From Veillonella criceti (GTDB taxonomy: Bacteria; Bacillota; Negativicutes; Veillonellales; Veillonellaceae), in assembly GCF_900460315.1 (NCBI RefSeq), contig NZ_UHIO01000001.1, positions 458,001 through 522,000 on the forward strand: DNA of 64,000 nt, in the 5' to 3' direction. The notes beneath the pieces were generated by a model. That model worked only from the letters and a program-made list of their open reading frames with translations. It did not search any database and had not been told where the DNA came from. Both the position numbers and the translations under genes were made by a program. Position 1 is the first letter of the stretch; every line of letters begins with the position of its first letter. Of this stretch, positions 43,264 to 52,622 are shown one piece after another.

Positions 43264-44637
43264 CTATAACAATACATTGTCTTCTGGAAAATACGCTGTT
43301 GTTGTATGTCGTCGTCTCAAGAAAAAGGCCCCGATTAATGTCAGTACACCAATACGCCCCGTATACATGACTACAATAAGCGTTAATTTACTAATCGTAG
43401 ACAATTCAGAGGTAATGCCAATAGTAAGCCCTACCGTAGCAAAAGCAGATGTTACCTCAAAAAGCAAATCTAAAAACGGAAATTTCTCAATCCCAGCGAG
43501 TACAAAAGTGGCTAACACGACTAACATAGAAGAAAAGAAGACGATGCCACAGGCTTTATAAATAATAGCTTGACTTAAACTTCTTTCAAATATCTCAACT
43601 CGTCGTTTATTTGTAAATAAAGACCTCGATGTAGCCCATAAAACAGCCATTGTACTTATTTTAATACCGCCCCCTGTCGAGTTTGGCCCTGCACCAATAA
43701 ACATAAAAACTACGGTAATAAAAACGGTAATGGGATGTAAGTCTGCATAGTTTAACGTAGGAATCCCCGCTGTACGTGGTGTCACTGCTTGAAATAAAGC
43801 ACCTTGTAATTTAGTAAATAGAGGCATTGACTGTAATGTATTATTCCACTCTAACCCTAAAATGGCTAACATTCCCACAATCACTAAAATACCATTACCA
43901 ACCAGCATTACCTTAGTATGTAAAGCAAAGCTATGAAAACCACGGTTATAGTTTTTGAAAATATCAAAAGAAGCCATATAGCCAAAGCCACCAATGATAA
44001 TTAAGCTACACGTAGTTAAGGTGAATCCCCAGTTACCTACTAACTCATATGGTAAGTTATTATCGAAAAACACAAAACCAGCATTACAGAATGTAGAAAT
44101 AGCTTGATAAAACCCATAATAGATTGCACTACTTCCTAAATACGGCCATAAATCAATGGCATAAGCAATGCCGCCTAAAAATTCAACGCCAAATGTTAAT
44201 AGTGCTATTTGCTTAAGCACAGTATGCACTGAAATATTGTCTTCTCCAATATCTTCTTGAAGCAGTAATTTATTTTCTAACCCCACTTTTCTGCGTAAAA
44301 TTAAAAATATAAAAGTAGTAAAGGTCATGGTTCCCAAACCACCGATTTGTATTAATAAAATCATGATTGTTTGACCAAATACACTCCAGTGTTGAAAGGT
44401 ATCAACCGTAGCTAGCCCTGTTACTGATACACAGGACACAGCTATAAATAAGGCATCAATCCAAGATGTACTCATACCATCATTTGTCGCTATAGGTAAA
44501 CTCAAAAGAACAGCCCCTAAAAGCATTAAACAAGCAAAACTAAGGGCTAACATTCGCTGAGGATTATTCATCAACGATTCGCGCCACATTCGTCGCCATG
44601 GCTTTGATTGATTATGTAAATCAGGTTTTAAAAGCAT
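43264..44637 (-). CDS. ktrB: K+ transporter pore subunit (KtrB/TrkH)
   Basis: The 457-residue membrane protein carries the four selectivity-filter loops of the Trk/Ktr/HKT family: SVTGLATVDTF, FCNAGFVFFDNN, TPRTAGIPTLNY, and the last near TVGLTIG. GAGPNSTGGGIKISTM is also characteristic. It should form a dimeric K+ channel controlled by the KtrA ring. The N-terminus is basic and cytosolic. No promoter was identified. Confidence 0.92.
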   Translation of the reverse strand: MLLKPDLHNQSKPWRRMWRESLMNNPQRMLALSFACLMLLGAVLLSLPIATNDGMSTSWIDALFIAVSCVSVTGLATVDTFQHWSVFGQTIMILLIQIGGLGTMTFTTFIFLILRRKVGLENKLLLQEDIGEDNISVHTVLKQIALLTFGVEFLGGIAYAIDLWPYLGSSAIYYGFYQAISTFCNAGFVFFDNNLPYELVGNWGFTLTTCSLIIIGGFGYMASFDIFKNYNRGFHSFALHTKVMLVGNGILVIVGMLAILGLEWNNTLQSMPLFTKLQGALFQAVTPRTAGIPTLNYADLHPITVFITVVFMFIGAGPNSTGGGIKISTMAVLWATSRSLFTNKRRVEIFERSLSQAIIYKACGIVFFSSMLVVLATFVLAGIEKFPFLDLLFEVTSAFATVGLTIGITSELSTISKLTLIVVMYTGRIGVLTLIGAFFLRRRHTTTAYFPEDNVLL

Positions 44638-44739
44638 ACTGAAACCTCTTCTTTATTTATTAAATTATAAATTACAAATAACAAATATGAAAATAGTATA
44701 TTTGTATTATACCTAGTTTCCAGCTTTTTTAATATAAAA

Positions 44740-44785
44740 AACTCTTCCAAGTAAGCATTTCTAATAAGTCTAACTTGAAAGAGTT
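44740..44785 (-). terminator. Terminator of the sirohaem-binding protein gene
   Basis: AACTCTTTCAAGT and ACTTGGAAGAGTT form a 13-bp stem with one mismatch and a 20-base loop on minus, followed by TTTTTTAT, directly past the stop at 44793. Confidence 0.85.
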
Positions 44786-44792
44786 CCTATGA

Positions 44793-45392
44793 TTATTCAG
44801 TTACAATAAACGGATTGCCTAAACGTGCTAAACAATGGTCAAATTTTTCTTTCGGCATAGCATTTTCTTTATACCATTGTAATAAAAATTCAATTTTTGC
44901 TTGGGTATCTTCAACAGACAAACCTTTGGCTAAAATTTCGCCACCCTTAGGTCGATTACCACTTTTACCACCAACTACTAGCACAAATCCATCAGGCATG
45001 CCGTATACGCCAATATCTTTAATCATTGGTTCTGCACAACAACGAGGACAACCACTAATACCAACACGAACTTTATTTGGCATCGTTTCTCCAAAATACT
45101 TCTCATCTATATACTTCGCTAACGGCATCGTTTGCATAAATGCATGAGAACATCCATCCGTACCGCGACAAGCCACTACGGAATTGACCGCAGCATGCTT
45201 CACGGGTTGAACCCCTTCGGGTAACCGTTTTATAATTGCTTCCTTCGCGTCTTTAGTAATATCATAAATTTGAATGCCAGTTACTACTACTCGGAATTTT
45301 CCATCAAATTCATCAGCCAAGTCCATAATAGCATGTAATTGATCACGGGAAAATTCACTAAATAGCGAATGTAAAATAATCGATGTTTTCAT
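44793..45392 (-). CDS. Small sirohaem/4Fe-4S nitrite-sulfite reductase-like protein
   Basis: The 199-residue protein contains one half of a nitrite/sulfite reductase fold with the sirohaem-4Fe-4S cysteine pattern: ACRGTDGCSHAF and GISGCPRCCAEPMIKDIG. It lacks the second reductase half and any flavin or NADH domain, so it would need a separate electron donor. Stand-alone proteins of this size occur in anaerobes; their substrate is uncertain (sulfite, nitrite or other). AAGGAG precedes ATG 45392. It is monocistronic, with its own terminator. Confidence 0.8.
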   Translation of the reverse strand: MKTSIILHSLFSEFSRDQLHAIMDLADEFDGKFRVVVTGIQIYDITKDAKEAIIKRLPEGVQPVKHAAVNSVVACRGTDGCSHAFMQTMPLAKYIDEKYFGETMPNKVRVGISGCPRCCAEPMIKDIGVYGMPDGFVLVVGGKSGNRPKGGEILAKGLSVEDTQAKIEFLLQWYKENAMPKEKFDHCLARLGNPFIVTE

Positions 45393-45575
45393 GAAAGCTC
45401 CTTAGTTATCTGATTAATGAGATCACTTATATCCTAAAAAAATCCTATACTTATTTATTTGTATCATATTACTATTCTACAAAACCGTGATAAATATCAC
45501 CAAATAACTAAAAGTTATGATTAAACAACTTAACGTATAGTAGAACTTAATTATACAACATTGTATATATAGCCT

Positions 45576-46100
45576 TTATAACATAGTAGAAATTGTCTTA
45601 TCATCCAATGTTTCTACTTTATGCTGCAAATATTTACGCCATACATATTCAGCACTAGCCGTTGCATATAAGAGAAAATAAAAATAGGCTGCACTTGATA
45701 GTGCCATAAAAATTAACGAAAATCTAGTAATCATTTCATTATCACTGACTTGCCCTGCCTGTAGTTCCGTCATAAATAAAGCAACCACAGCTATATAAAA
45801 TAAAGCCAAAACAATGGCTAAAACAAGGGCAATGGCATATAAAATAAATAAAAAAGCACTTTTGGATATATGCGTATCAGGAAAACGCGTTGTTAAACCT
45901 TTCACATAAAATGGACGACATAACAAAGCAAATACTGTAATCACTACAAATAAAATAATGCCTGCCACTATGTGAAACTTATCGCCAGGCAATAAATGAT
46001 ACAGCCACTTATATGAAAAAAAGACTACCGCTAAACTCACTAAATCAAAACCAATGCTAGCAAAACAAGCACGCCAGCCAAATCTTACATAATCTCGCAT
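45576..46100 (-). CDS. Uncharacterised integral membrane protein
   Basis: I do not recognise a family. The 174-residue protein has four strong hydrophobic segments (about residues 15-35, 43-62, 82-110 and 126-150), a basic N-terminus (MRDYVRFGWRA) and a polar C-terminal tail. It contains no catalytic-looking motif. It might be a small RDD- or DUF-type membrane protein. The neighbouring RelBE module gives no functional hint. Confidence 0.7.
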   Translation of the reverse strand: MRDYVRFGWRACFASIGFDLVSLAVVFFSYKWLYHLLPGDKFHIVAGIILFVVITVFALLCRPFYVKGLTTRFPDTHISKSAFLFILYAIALVLAIVLALFYIAVVALFMTELQAGQVSDNEMITRFSLIFMALSSAAYFYFLLYATASAEYVWRKYLQHKVETLDDKTISTML

Positions 46101-46113
46101 CTTTCAAACTTCC

Positions 46114-46383
46114 TTACTTCTTTTTATAAATCTCTCGACGATGTGCCACTTCAAACAAAAAAATTTTCAGAACTTTATCATCAATTTCAGCAAATAAACG
46201 ATAATCCCCAACTCTATAACGCCAAATTCCTTTTAAATTTCCTGTTAATGCTTTTCCATGAATTCTTGGATCGATAGTATCTACTAAATTTTTAACAATC
46301 CAATTTTTTATTACTTTAGCTATAGATTTATCTATCTTTTTTAATTCTTTTATAGCACTATCCGTAAACTCTACACTGTACAT
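46114..46383 (-). CDS. relE: RelE/ParE-family toxin
   Basis: The 89-residue protein has the RelE fold pattern: VEFTDSAIKELKKIDKSIAK, DPRIHGKALTGNLKGIWRYR, VGDYRLFAEIDDKVL and a C-terminal VAHRREIY. The basic/aromatic residues RYRVGDYR and HRREIY are those used for mRNA cleavage on the ribosome in RelE. It starts five bases after the antitoxin stop. Confidence 0.92.
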   Translation of the reverse strand: MYSVEFTDSAIKELKKIDKSIAKVIKNWIVKNLVDTIDPRIHGKALTGNLKGIWRYRVGDYRLFAEIDDKVLKIFLFEVAHRREIYKKK

Positions 46384-46388
46384 TTATA

Positions 46389-46613
46389 TTATATTCCTAA
46401 CATATCCCAAACTTCTTCATGAGAATATGTTTTTTCCTGTTTTGCTCGTTCTTTAGCTTTTAAAATTCTTTTTTCATCAAGTTTTAAATCATCTTCAATT
46501 TTATCTAACACAATATCTCTAATAAAAGACGATAAATTTAAATTATTCATTTCAACATATGATCTAATTAATTTATTTTCATCTTCTGACAATCGTAACG
46601 AAATAGTACTCAT
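46389..46613 (-). CDS. relB: RelB-type antitoxin (ribbon-helix-helix)
   Basis: The 74-residue protein has an N-terminal ribbon-helix-helix (ISLRLSEDENKLIRSYVEMN, LSSFIRDIVLD) and an acidic/charged C-terminal toxin-binding tail ending SHEEVWDMLGI. It should neutralise the adjacent RelE and repress the operon. ATG 46613 follows AGGAGG. Confidence 0.92.
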   Translation of the reverse strand: MSTISLRLSEDENKLIRSYVEMNNLNLSSFIRDIVLDKIEDDLKLDEKRILKAKERAKQEKTYSHEEVWDMLGI

Positions 46614-46646
46614 AATAAGCCTCCTATTCTTCTTAAGATAATACTG

Positions 46647-46704
46647 CTTATTTTATTTTACAAAAAGATGTAATACAAGTCTTACATCTTTGTATTACAA
46701 GTAT
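46647..46704 (-). promoter_or_regulatory. relBE promoter and operator
   Basis: On minus TTGTAT and TAAAAT are 17 bases apart (within 46653-46681). A perfect 10-base inverted repeat AAAGATGTAA (46665-46674) and TTACATCTTT (46683-46692) overlaps the promoter, and near-identical TGTAATACAAGT and TGTATTACAAGT direct repeats overlap the inverted repeat. Confidence 0.6.
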
Positions 46705-46728
46705 AACACAATTCTATACTATTATCAA

Positions 46729-47430
46729 TTATTTCATTTCTACAATATCATTATATATCAAGCGAGCTTTTAAATTATTATCACTTATATCATCATGAAA
46801 ATGCCCAAAATACCAGCATTTGTAAATTATTTTTTTATATATCTCTGTTAAAAAATCGGCCGTTTCGCAAGGTTCGTTTTTAGTAGATAAAGCTTTTTTA
46901 TATAGTGATTTAAATTGTTTAGGTGCTGTATGAGTTATTACATAATCAACTTCCCAATTACATGCATTAAGCTTGTCTATAGCATGTATTCGCTCTTCTT
47001 CAGAGCATACCTCTTGAGGCCACCAAGATAGTTTAGGCGTACGCCACTCTTTATCTGTACTCGTAGCGCCGCCAAATGTAAAAATACGTGATGTTTCCAT
47101 CGTATATATTTCACCACGCATCAAATGGTAACACCCTTCTATGTTTTGTACCAGTCCACCCCATTTTTCTTCAAGGGGATATTTTGCTAATTGGTTAAAA
47201 TTTTCATGGTTGCCATCAATAAAACAGGTAGTAAATGGTCCATCAGCTAACAATTTAAGTAATTTAACATCTTTATAATTTTTCCAATATGAAGTTAAAG
47301 GACTCCACCAAGGTAAACCAAAATCACCAGCAATTATTAAAATATCATCTTTTGTGGTTTCCTTTAACGTATCTAAATATCCACGTATTGTTGATTTATC
47401 GCCATGTAAATCACCAGTAATATAAAGCAT
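46729..47430 (-). CDS. Metallophosphoesterase
   Basis: The 233-residue calcineurin-like protein has the metal motifs YITGDLHGD, IIAGDFGLPWW, CFIDGNHENFNQL, VITHTAP and YFGHFHDD. All ligands are present, so it should be an active phosphatase or phosphodiesterase. The substrate is unknown. It lies between RelBE and a hairpin, and a second, shorter family member is at 49007-49534. AGGTGA precedes ATG 47430. Confidence 0.88.
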   Translation of the reverse strand: MLYITGDLHGDKSTIRGYLDTLKETTKDDILIIAGDFGLPWWSPLTSYWKNYKDVKLLKLLADGPFTTCFIDGNHENFNQLAKYPLEEKWGGLVQNIEGCYHLMRGEIYTMETSRIFTFGGATSTDKEWRTPKLSWWPQEVCSEEERIHAIDKLNACNWEVDYVITHTAPKQFKSLYKKALSTKNEPCETADFLTEIYKKIIYKCWYFGHFHDDISDNNLKARLIYNDIVEMK

Positions 47431-47511
47431 AAAGTCACCTACTTTACTATTGAAAAATACTACACTTCTTTATTACTTATTTATAACACAGAGTGTATAT
47501 ATGGGCAACAA

Positions 47512-47591
47512 TAAAAGACCTATCAAATTTATTACACTGAAACAGAAGTTTCCTCACTTACTTAAAGTAATAAATTACAATAGGTCTCTTT
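47512..47591. terminator. Long hairpin between metallophosphoesterase and lipoprotein genes
   Basis: AAAAGACCTAT and ATAGGTCTCTTTT, with an inner AATTTATTAC/GTAATAAAT pairing, enclose about 30 bases. T-runs flank both ends. It lies about 50 bases past the lipoprotein stop and probably ends that transcript. Confidence 0.7.
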
Positions 47592-47643
47592 TACATATAT
47601 AAAGTTATTACACAATTAACTGATATGATTTAATTGACAAATT

Positions 47644-48228
47644 TTAATGTTTAATTTCCTTAATTAAATTTCCTTGTGCATCAAATCTTAAAGTATATTG
47701 TTCCCGTGCTCCATCTACAGTAGTAGAAGCTGTAAATACGCCCTCATCAACGGAGTACGAGTAAAATACACCATGTTTTACTTCGCCACCTTCTATACTT
47801 TTGGCCTTCTCCTCAGATACTTTGTAAATTTCAGGCACTTTATTAAAGTCAATTGTGCTAATAGCGCCTACATTGTCAGCTAATACGCCATCACCGGTTA
47901 ATTGAACCGGTTGCGGACCACTCCATTTACCATTTTCATATCGATAGCCATCAACCTTATCAGTAGTTCCTGGTTTTTGAATTTGGATTAATACTATATT
48001 TCCTAAATCCTTGTAATAATTAAAAGTAATGCCATCCATAGCTTTTAAATCATGCCCTTTTAATTCTTCTCTATTCTTTAGTTCATCAATAATTTTATTC
48101 GCTAAACCAGGTTCTGTAAGCACATTTGATTTACTACCACCCCCCGTTAAACTACTGACAGTATCCCCACAGCCTACTAAAAATACTACTGAAAATACTA
48201 CTAGTAACATTACCCAAAGTTTCCTCAT
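47644..48228 (-). CDS. Putative lipoprotein of unknown function
   Basis: The protein (194 residues from ATG 48228) has a lipoprotein signal with lipobox LVGC (Cys about residue 20), followed by a Ser/Gly-rich linker. The mature part is a small soluble domain with a KSIEGGEVKHGVFYSYSVDE stretch. GGGAGG is well spaced to 48228, while the ATG at 48234 is only one base from it. I do not recognise a family. Confidence 0.8.
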   Translation of the reverse strand: MRKLWVMLLVVFSVVFLVGCGDTVSSLTGGGSKSNVLTEPGLANKIIDELKNREELKGHDLKAMDGITFNYYKDLGNIVLIQIQKPGTTDKVDGYRYENGKWSGPQPVQLTGDGVLADNVGAISTIDFNKVPEIYKVSEEKAKSIEGGEVKHGVFYSYSVDEGVFTASTTVDGAREQYTLRFDAQGNLIKEIKH

Positions 48229-48353
48229 TGTCATGCCTCCCTGTTTAATTACAATACCAATGAAACAACCTCAAACATTCATTTATATTTCATATTATAC
48301 CCTGTTCTTGAATTTTTTAATAATACCTATCTTGAAACGAAGATATTACAATC

Positions 48354-48380
48354 AAAAAAAGACCGCACAATCGTGCGGTC
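48354..48380 (-). terminator. tRNA-Ala terminator
   Basis: GACCGCAC and GTGCGGTC with a 4-base loop are followed by seven T on minus, starting five bases past the tRNA CCA end. Confidence 0.92.
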
Positions 48381-48384
48381 TCAA

Positions 48385-48460
<76 letters not shown>

Positions 48461-48519
48461 ATGCATTACTCCTATATATTACTAAATACATGAGGGAAAT
48501 GTCAATATAATCTAAACAT

Positions 48520-48705
48520 CTACTCTATATAATCAGACAGTTCAATGTAGTCATCTTCTTCAACAAAACACCGACGTAAATATTCATGCACACCATCAAC
48601 AGCAACACGTTGACAACTACATGTTTTATAATCATGCATAAAAGTTGATTCAATAACATCCCCACAAAATTTGCATTTTATTTTATTAGTGAAGATTTTT
48701 TGCAT
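48520..48705 (-). CDS. Small zinc-ribbon-like protein
   Basis: The 61-residue product (ATG 48705, GGGAGG upstream) begins MQKIFTNKIKCKFCGDVIES and carries a CxxC then CxC pair (CKFC, CSC), followed by AVDGVHEYLRRC and an acidic tail. It resembles a widespread family of small accessory-genome proteins with pattern CxxCG, IES, HD, CxC, DG, YLRR, whose role is unknown. The frame extends to 48741 but that part overlaps the terminator of the leader RNA. It lies directly behind the structured leader. Confidence 0.75.
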   Translation of the reverse strand: MQKIFTNKIKCKFCGDVIESTFMHDYKTCSCQRVAVDGVHEYLRRCFVEEDDYIELSDYIE

Positions 48706-48725
48706 AATAACCTCCCTAATTCTAT

Positions 48726-48941
48726 AAAAACAACCGCCCATGAAAAGCAGCTGTTACTTGATTAACCTAGATTAATTATTTGTTATTCCGCCATTAACAG
48801 GCAGTAAGCATTTAGCAAACCGAATCATTTAGTATCGCACTATCGGCAAGCGATAGATGTGCTAGGTTAATTCCCTTTTATACCATCTACAATAAAAGGG
48901 TGTTTACTTTTTAGCTATTTGACACGTTTCTCCGCTTTTAT
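48726..48941 (-). ncRNA. Candidate structured leader RNA or small RNA
   Basis: Downstream of a TATAAT promoter the minus-strand RNA can form a 9-bp hairpin (48873-48900, CCCTTTTAT/ATAAAAGGG), a 9-10-bp closing stem P1 (48862-48871 with 48761-48770, ATTAACCTAG/CTAGGTTAAT), two hairpins inside P1 (48837-48862 and 48788-48804) and a terminator (48726-48755). No known family was recognised. Confidence 0.55.
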
Positions 48942-48947
48942 AATTTC

Positions 48948-48975
48948 ATTATACTATTATTTTAGATAGATTCAA
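48948..48975 (-). promoter_or_regulatory. Promoter of the candidate leader RNA
   Basis: TTGAAT (48970-48975) and TATAAT (48948-48953) are 16 bases apart on minus. Confidence 0.65.
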
Positions 48976-49006
48976 CATAAGCGCATGTTAAATCTATTAT
49001 TTTATA

Positions 49007-49534
49007 CTAAATCTTCAAATAAGGTCGAAATTTTTCAAAAATTTCATCTAATGATATAGGATAATAATTATGACTATCGACACCTACATCGTATCGTAAT
49101 ATTCCGTTAGCCACATTTCTTTCATTATAAGAACCATCAGAATGGATATGTCCATGCAAATTTATTCCCCGATTATGTCTAGAATGTAGCCATTCCATCA
49201 TAGGATAATGTATCATCGAGAAAACTACATGATTATAACGAAAAGTCGTAAAATCTAAGATATCCTCAAACAACGCCGTATTATACTCTTTATCATGATT
49301 TCCTCGAATAAGAATTTTAGTTCCCTTTAATCTTTTAATTATAGAGTTCGCTTCTTCAATAGGTAAACGGAACGTTAAATCACCCAATATATAAACTATA
49401 TCATTAGCATGTACTACAGAATTATAATTATTAATAATCGTTTCATTCATTTCTTCAAGTGATTGAAATGGTCTTTTACTTAAACGTATTGCATTAGCAT
49501 GCCCTAAATGTAAATCACTTGTAAAATATATCAT
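49007..49534 (-). CDS. Small metallophosphoesterase
   Basis: The 175-residue calcineurin-like phosphoesterase shows YFTSDLHLGHANAIRLSKRP, YILGDLTF, LIRGNHDKEYN, FSMIHYPMMEW and LHGHIHSDG. It belongs to the short branch of predicted phosphodiesterases often carried by phages and accessory regions. The substrate is unknown. GAGGAGG precedes ATG 49534. The unknown leader RNA lies just downstream of its stop. Confidence 0.88.
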   Translation of the reverse strand: MIYFTSDLHLGHANAIRLSKRPFQSLEEMNETIINNYNSVVHANDIVYILGDLTFRLPIEEANSIIKRLKGTKILIRGNHDKEYNTALFEDILDFTTFRYNHVVFSMIHYPMMEWLHSRHNRGINLHGHIHSDGSYNERNVANGILRYDVGVDSHNYYPISLDEIFEKFRPYLKI

Positions 49535-49580
49535 ATACTGCCCTCCTCTTTAAGTTTTATATTTAATTGAACCCTTATGT

Positions 49581-50765
49581 CTATCGTATAAATTGACTAA
49601 ACACATAATTCCCATGTTTCGCCCCATCTCGCGTTAAACACCAAGAATCATTTACTTGTTGCAATAATCCCTGTTTATTTAAGTGTTCTAATTCATTTCC
49701 AAAAATAGTTAGCAACGATTGGTTAAATCGTTGTTCAAAATTTAATTTAGATAGTCCCCATTTTGTTCTTAATGCTAAGAAACAAAAATCTTCCACAGAT
49801 CGTGTTTCACTAATTGTTTCTTCAAATACTACTGGTAATAGCTCTTGCCGTAAACGAGTAATATAAGGCACTACATATGGCTCATTATTACGTCGCACAT
49901 CGGTATAAAAGGAGTACGCACCTGCCCCAAAAGCCAAATACTCTTTATATTGCCAATACCGCAAATTATGATGGCTATACGCTTGATTATTGGTAAAATT
50001 AGAAATTTCATACCGTTCAAAACCATACGATGCTAATTGATCTAACATACAATCATACATTGCTTCATTTTCATCATCACTCGGTAATAATAATTGACCT
50101 TGCTCCACTTGTTTATGAAGATTAGTACCTTCTTCGAGTTGTAAGCCATAAATTGAAATATGACTCACACCTAAATCAACTAGTGTTTTAACATTTGTTT
50201 CAATATCTTTTAGGTGCTGACCTGGTAAGGCGTAAATTAAATCGCCACTAACTGACTGAAATCCTACTGACAATGCATCTGTAATCGCCTGTTTTGCCAT
50301 ACTTGAAGTATGTCCACGACGTAACAAAGTTAACAAACTATCATCAAAAGTTTGCACACCATAACTAAGCCTAGTAACTCCTAAGGATTTTAAATCTTGC
50401 AAATATGACTTATCTATTTCCCCTGGATTAGCTTCCATAGATACTTCAATGACATCATTACAAGGATAATGCTTATAAAGTACATTTAAAATATGTTCAA
50501 TCTGAGGTATAGAAAGCTGAGTAGGTGTGCCACCACCAAAATATATAGTTTGCACTGGTATTGAAGTACTTTCTGGATATTTTTTAGCCCATAATTTAAT
50601 TTCAGTACAAAGAGCTGTTACATAATCATCATAATAGGCTTCTAACCCTTCATAAGAAGCAAAATCACAGTAAGAACATTTTTTACGACAAAACGGGATA
50701 TGAAGGTATACCCCCATATCCCGTGTATTTGACGTCGCAAAAGAGGGCCTGCATGTGTTATTCAT
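49581..50765 (-). CDS. hemW: Radical SAM haem chaperone HemW
   Basis: The protein (394 residues from ATG 50765) is HemW, related to oxygen-independent coproporphyrinogen III oxidase. It has YLHIPFCRKKCSYCDFASYE (CxxxCxxC cluster), TIYFGGGTPTQL, VSMEANPGEID and RLSYGVQTFDD. HemW proteins bind haem and lack the extra residues of HemN. The frame opens at 50861 inside lepA, but AAAAGGAG fixes the start at 50765. It follows lepA, the common order in Firmicutes. Confidence 0.92.
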   Translation of the reverse strand: MNNTCRPSFATSNTRDMGVYLHIPFCRKKCSYCDFASYEGLEAYYDDYVTALCTEIKLWAKKYPESTSIPVQTIYFGGGTPTQLSIPQIEHILNVLYKHYPCNDVIEVSMEANPGEIDKSYLQDLKSLGVTRLSYGVQTFDDSLLTLLRRGHTSSMAKQAITDALSVGFQSVSGDLIYALPGQHLKDIETNVKTLVDLGVSHISIYGLQLEEGTNLHKQVEQGQLLLPSDDENEAMYDCMLDQLASYGFERYEISNFTNNQAYSHHNLRYWQYKEYLAFGAGAYSFYTDVRRNNEPYVVPYITRLRQELLPVVFEETISETRSVEDFCFLALRTKWGLSKLNFEQRFNQSLLTIFGNELEHLNKQGLLQQVNDSWCLTRDGAKHGNYVFSQFIR

Positions 50766-50805
50766 ACACAAACTCCTTTTTATATCGTCATAAATATTGA
50801 TTGAT

Positions 50806-52608
50806 TTATTTATCATCAACTTTAAGAATCGCCATGAATGCTTCTTGAGGAATTTCAACACTCCCTACCGCCTTCATACGCTTCTTACCTTCTTTTTGTT
50901 TTTCTAATAATTTACGTTTACGGCTAATGTCACCACCATAACATTTGGCTAATACGTCTTTACGCCATGCTTTCACCGTTTCACGAGCAACAATTTTATT
51001 ACCTACCGCTGCTTGAATTGGAATTTCAAACATTTGACGAGGAATCAACTCTTTTAACTTCTCAGCCAACGCACGACCACGCATAGCAGCTCGATCTTTA
51101 TGAACAATAATACTAAGAGCATCTACTGGCTCCCCATTGAGAAGAATATCCATCTTAACCATAGGGGATGTTTGATAACCAATCAATTCATAATCGAGTG
51201 AAGCATAACCTTTCGTAGCGGATTTTAGTTTATCAAAGTAATCGTAAATAATTTCGCCTAATGGCAAATGATATACGATAGATACACGGGTTTCATCCAA
51301 ATACTCCATGGATTGATATTCACCGCGCTTATCCTGTGATAACTCCATAATTGCCCCCACAAAATCTTTAGGTACAATAGTAGTCGCTTTTACATAAGGC
51401 TCTTCAATGTAATCAATTTCAGTTGGTGGTGGTAATTTAGCAGGATTATCAATTTCTAAGACTTCACCATTTGTTTTATGCACTTTGTAGTTAACACTTG
51501 GTGCTGTGGTGATAAGCGTTAAATTATATTCCCGTTCTAACCGCTCTTGAATGACATCCATATGCAATAGTCCAAGGAAACCACAACGGAAGCCAAATCC
51601 CAAAGCAATAGACGTTTCAGGTTCATATTCAAGCGCAGCATCATTGAGATTTAACTTTTCTAAGGCATCTCGCAAATTATCATAGTCTTTACTATCTGTT
51701 GGATAGAGTCCGCAGTATACCATAGACACCGCTTTACGATAACCGGGTAATGGTTCTGCTGCTGGTGCCTCTGCTTTAGTAATGGTATCACCTACATGGC
51801 AATCGCCTACATTTTTAATACTAGCTGCTACGCAACCAACACTACCACAAGTTAATTCATCCACCGGTAGTAAATTAGGCGTAAATACACCAAGTTCGGT
51901 AACTTCGAAGTCTTTATTATCGTGCATCATCCGAATAATATCACGTTTTTTAATCGAACCTTCTTTTACACGAACATAAGCAATAGCCCCTTTGTAGGAA
52001 TCAAAACGAGAATCAAAAATCAAAGCACGGGTAGGTTCATCCGATTTATCTGGGGGTGCCGGAATTCGCTCTACAATAGCTTCTAAAATATCTTGAATCC
52101 CTATTCCTGATTTAGCACTGGCTAGAATAGCATCTGATGCATCAAGACCGATAATATCCTCAATTTCTTTCTTTACCCGTTCTACATCAGCACTTGGTAA
52201 GTCAATTTTATTGATGACAGGAATAATTTCTAAATCATGTTCTAACGCTAAATACACATTTGCCAAGGTTTGTGCTTCTACCCCTTGTGCAGCATCGACT
52301 ACGAGTAAAGCACCTTCACAAGCAGCTAAAGAGCGCGATACTTCATAACTAAAGTCAACATGACCAGGTGTGTCAATTAAATTTAACGTATATTGTTTAC
52401 CATCTTTAGCCGTATGTAATAAACGAACTGATTGGGCTTTAATGGTAATACCACGTTCACGTTCTAAATCCATAGAGTCCAATACTTGGGCTTCCATCTC
52501 ACGTTTAGTGAGCGTTCCCGTTGTTTCAATTAAACGGTCGGCCAAGGTGGATTTGCCATGGTCTATATGAGCAATAATACAGAAATTGCGGATATGGTCT
52601 GTGGACAT
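50806..52608 (-). CDS. lepA: Elongation factor 4 (LepA)
   Basis: LepA is a ribosome-bound GTPase that back-translocates or remodels stalled ribosomes. The protein (600 residues from ATG 52608) has the G motifs [26 protein letters not shown] and [11 protein letters not shown], plus the LepA-specific C-terminus ([11 protein letters not shown]-like segment [20 protein letters not shown]). AGAGGT supports 52608. The frame start overlaps the mnmA 3' end. Confidence 0.96.
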   Translation of the reverse strand: MSTDHIRNFCIIAHIDHGKSTLADRLIETTGTLTKREMEAQVLDSMDLERERGITIKAQSVRLLHTAKDGKQYTLNLIDTPGHVDFSYEVSRSLAACEGALLVVDAAQGVEAQTLANVYLALEHDLEIIPVINKIDLPSADVERVKKEIEDIIGLDASDAILASAKSGIGIQDILEAIVERIPAPPDKSDEPTRALIFDSRFDSYKGAIAYVRVKEGSIKKRDIIRMMHDNKDFEVTELGVFTPNLLPVDELTCGSVGCVAASIKNVGDCHVGDTITKAEAPAAEPLPGYRKAVSMVYCGLYPTDSKDYDNLRDALEKLNLNDAALEYEPETSIALGFGFRCGFLGLLHMDVIQERLEREYNLTLITTAPSVNYKVHKTNGEVLEIDNPAKLPPPTEIDYIEEPYVKATTIVPKDFVGAIMELSQDKRGEYQSMEYLDETRVSIVYHLPLGEIIYDYFDKLKSATKGYASLDYELIGYQTSPMVKMDILLNGEPVDALSIIVHKDRAAMRGRALAEKLKELIPRQMFEIPIQAAVGNKIVARETVKAWRKDVLAKCYGGDISRKRKLLEKQKEGKKRMKAVGSVEIPQEAFMAILKVDDK

Positions 52609-52622
52609 CAAATTACCTCTCT

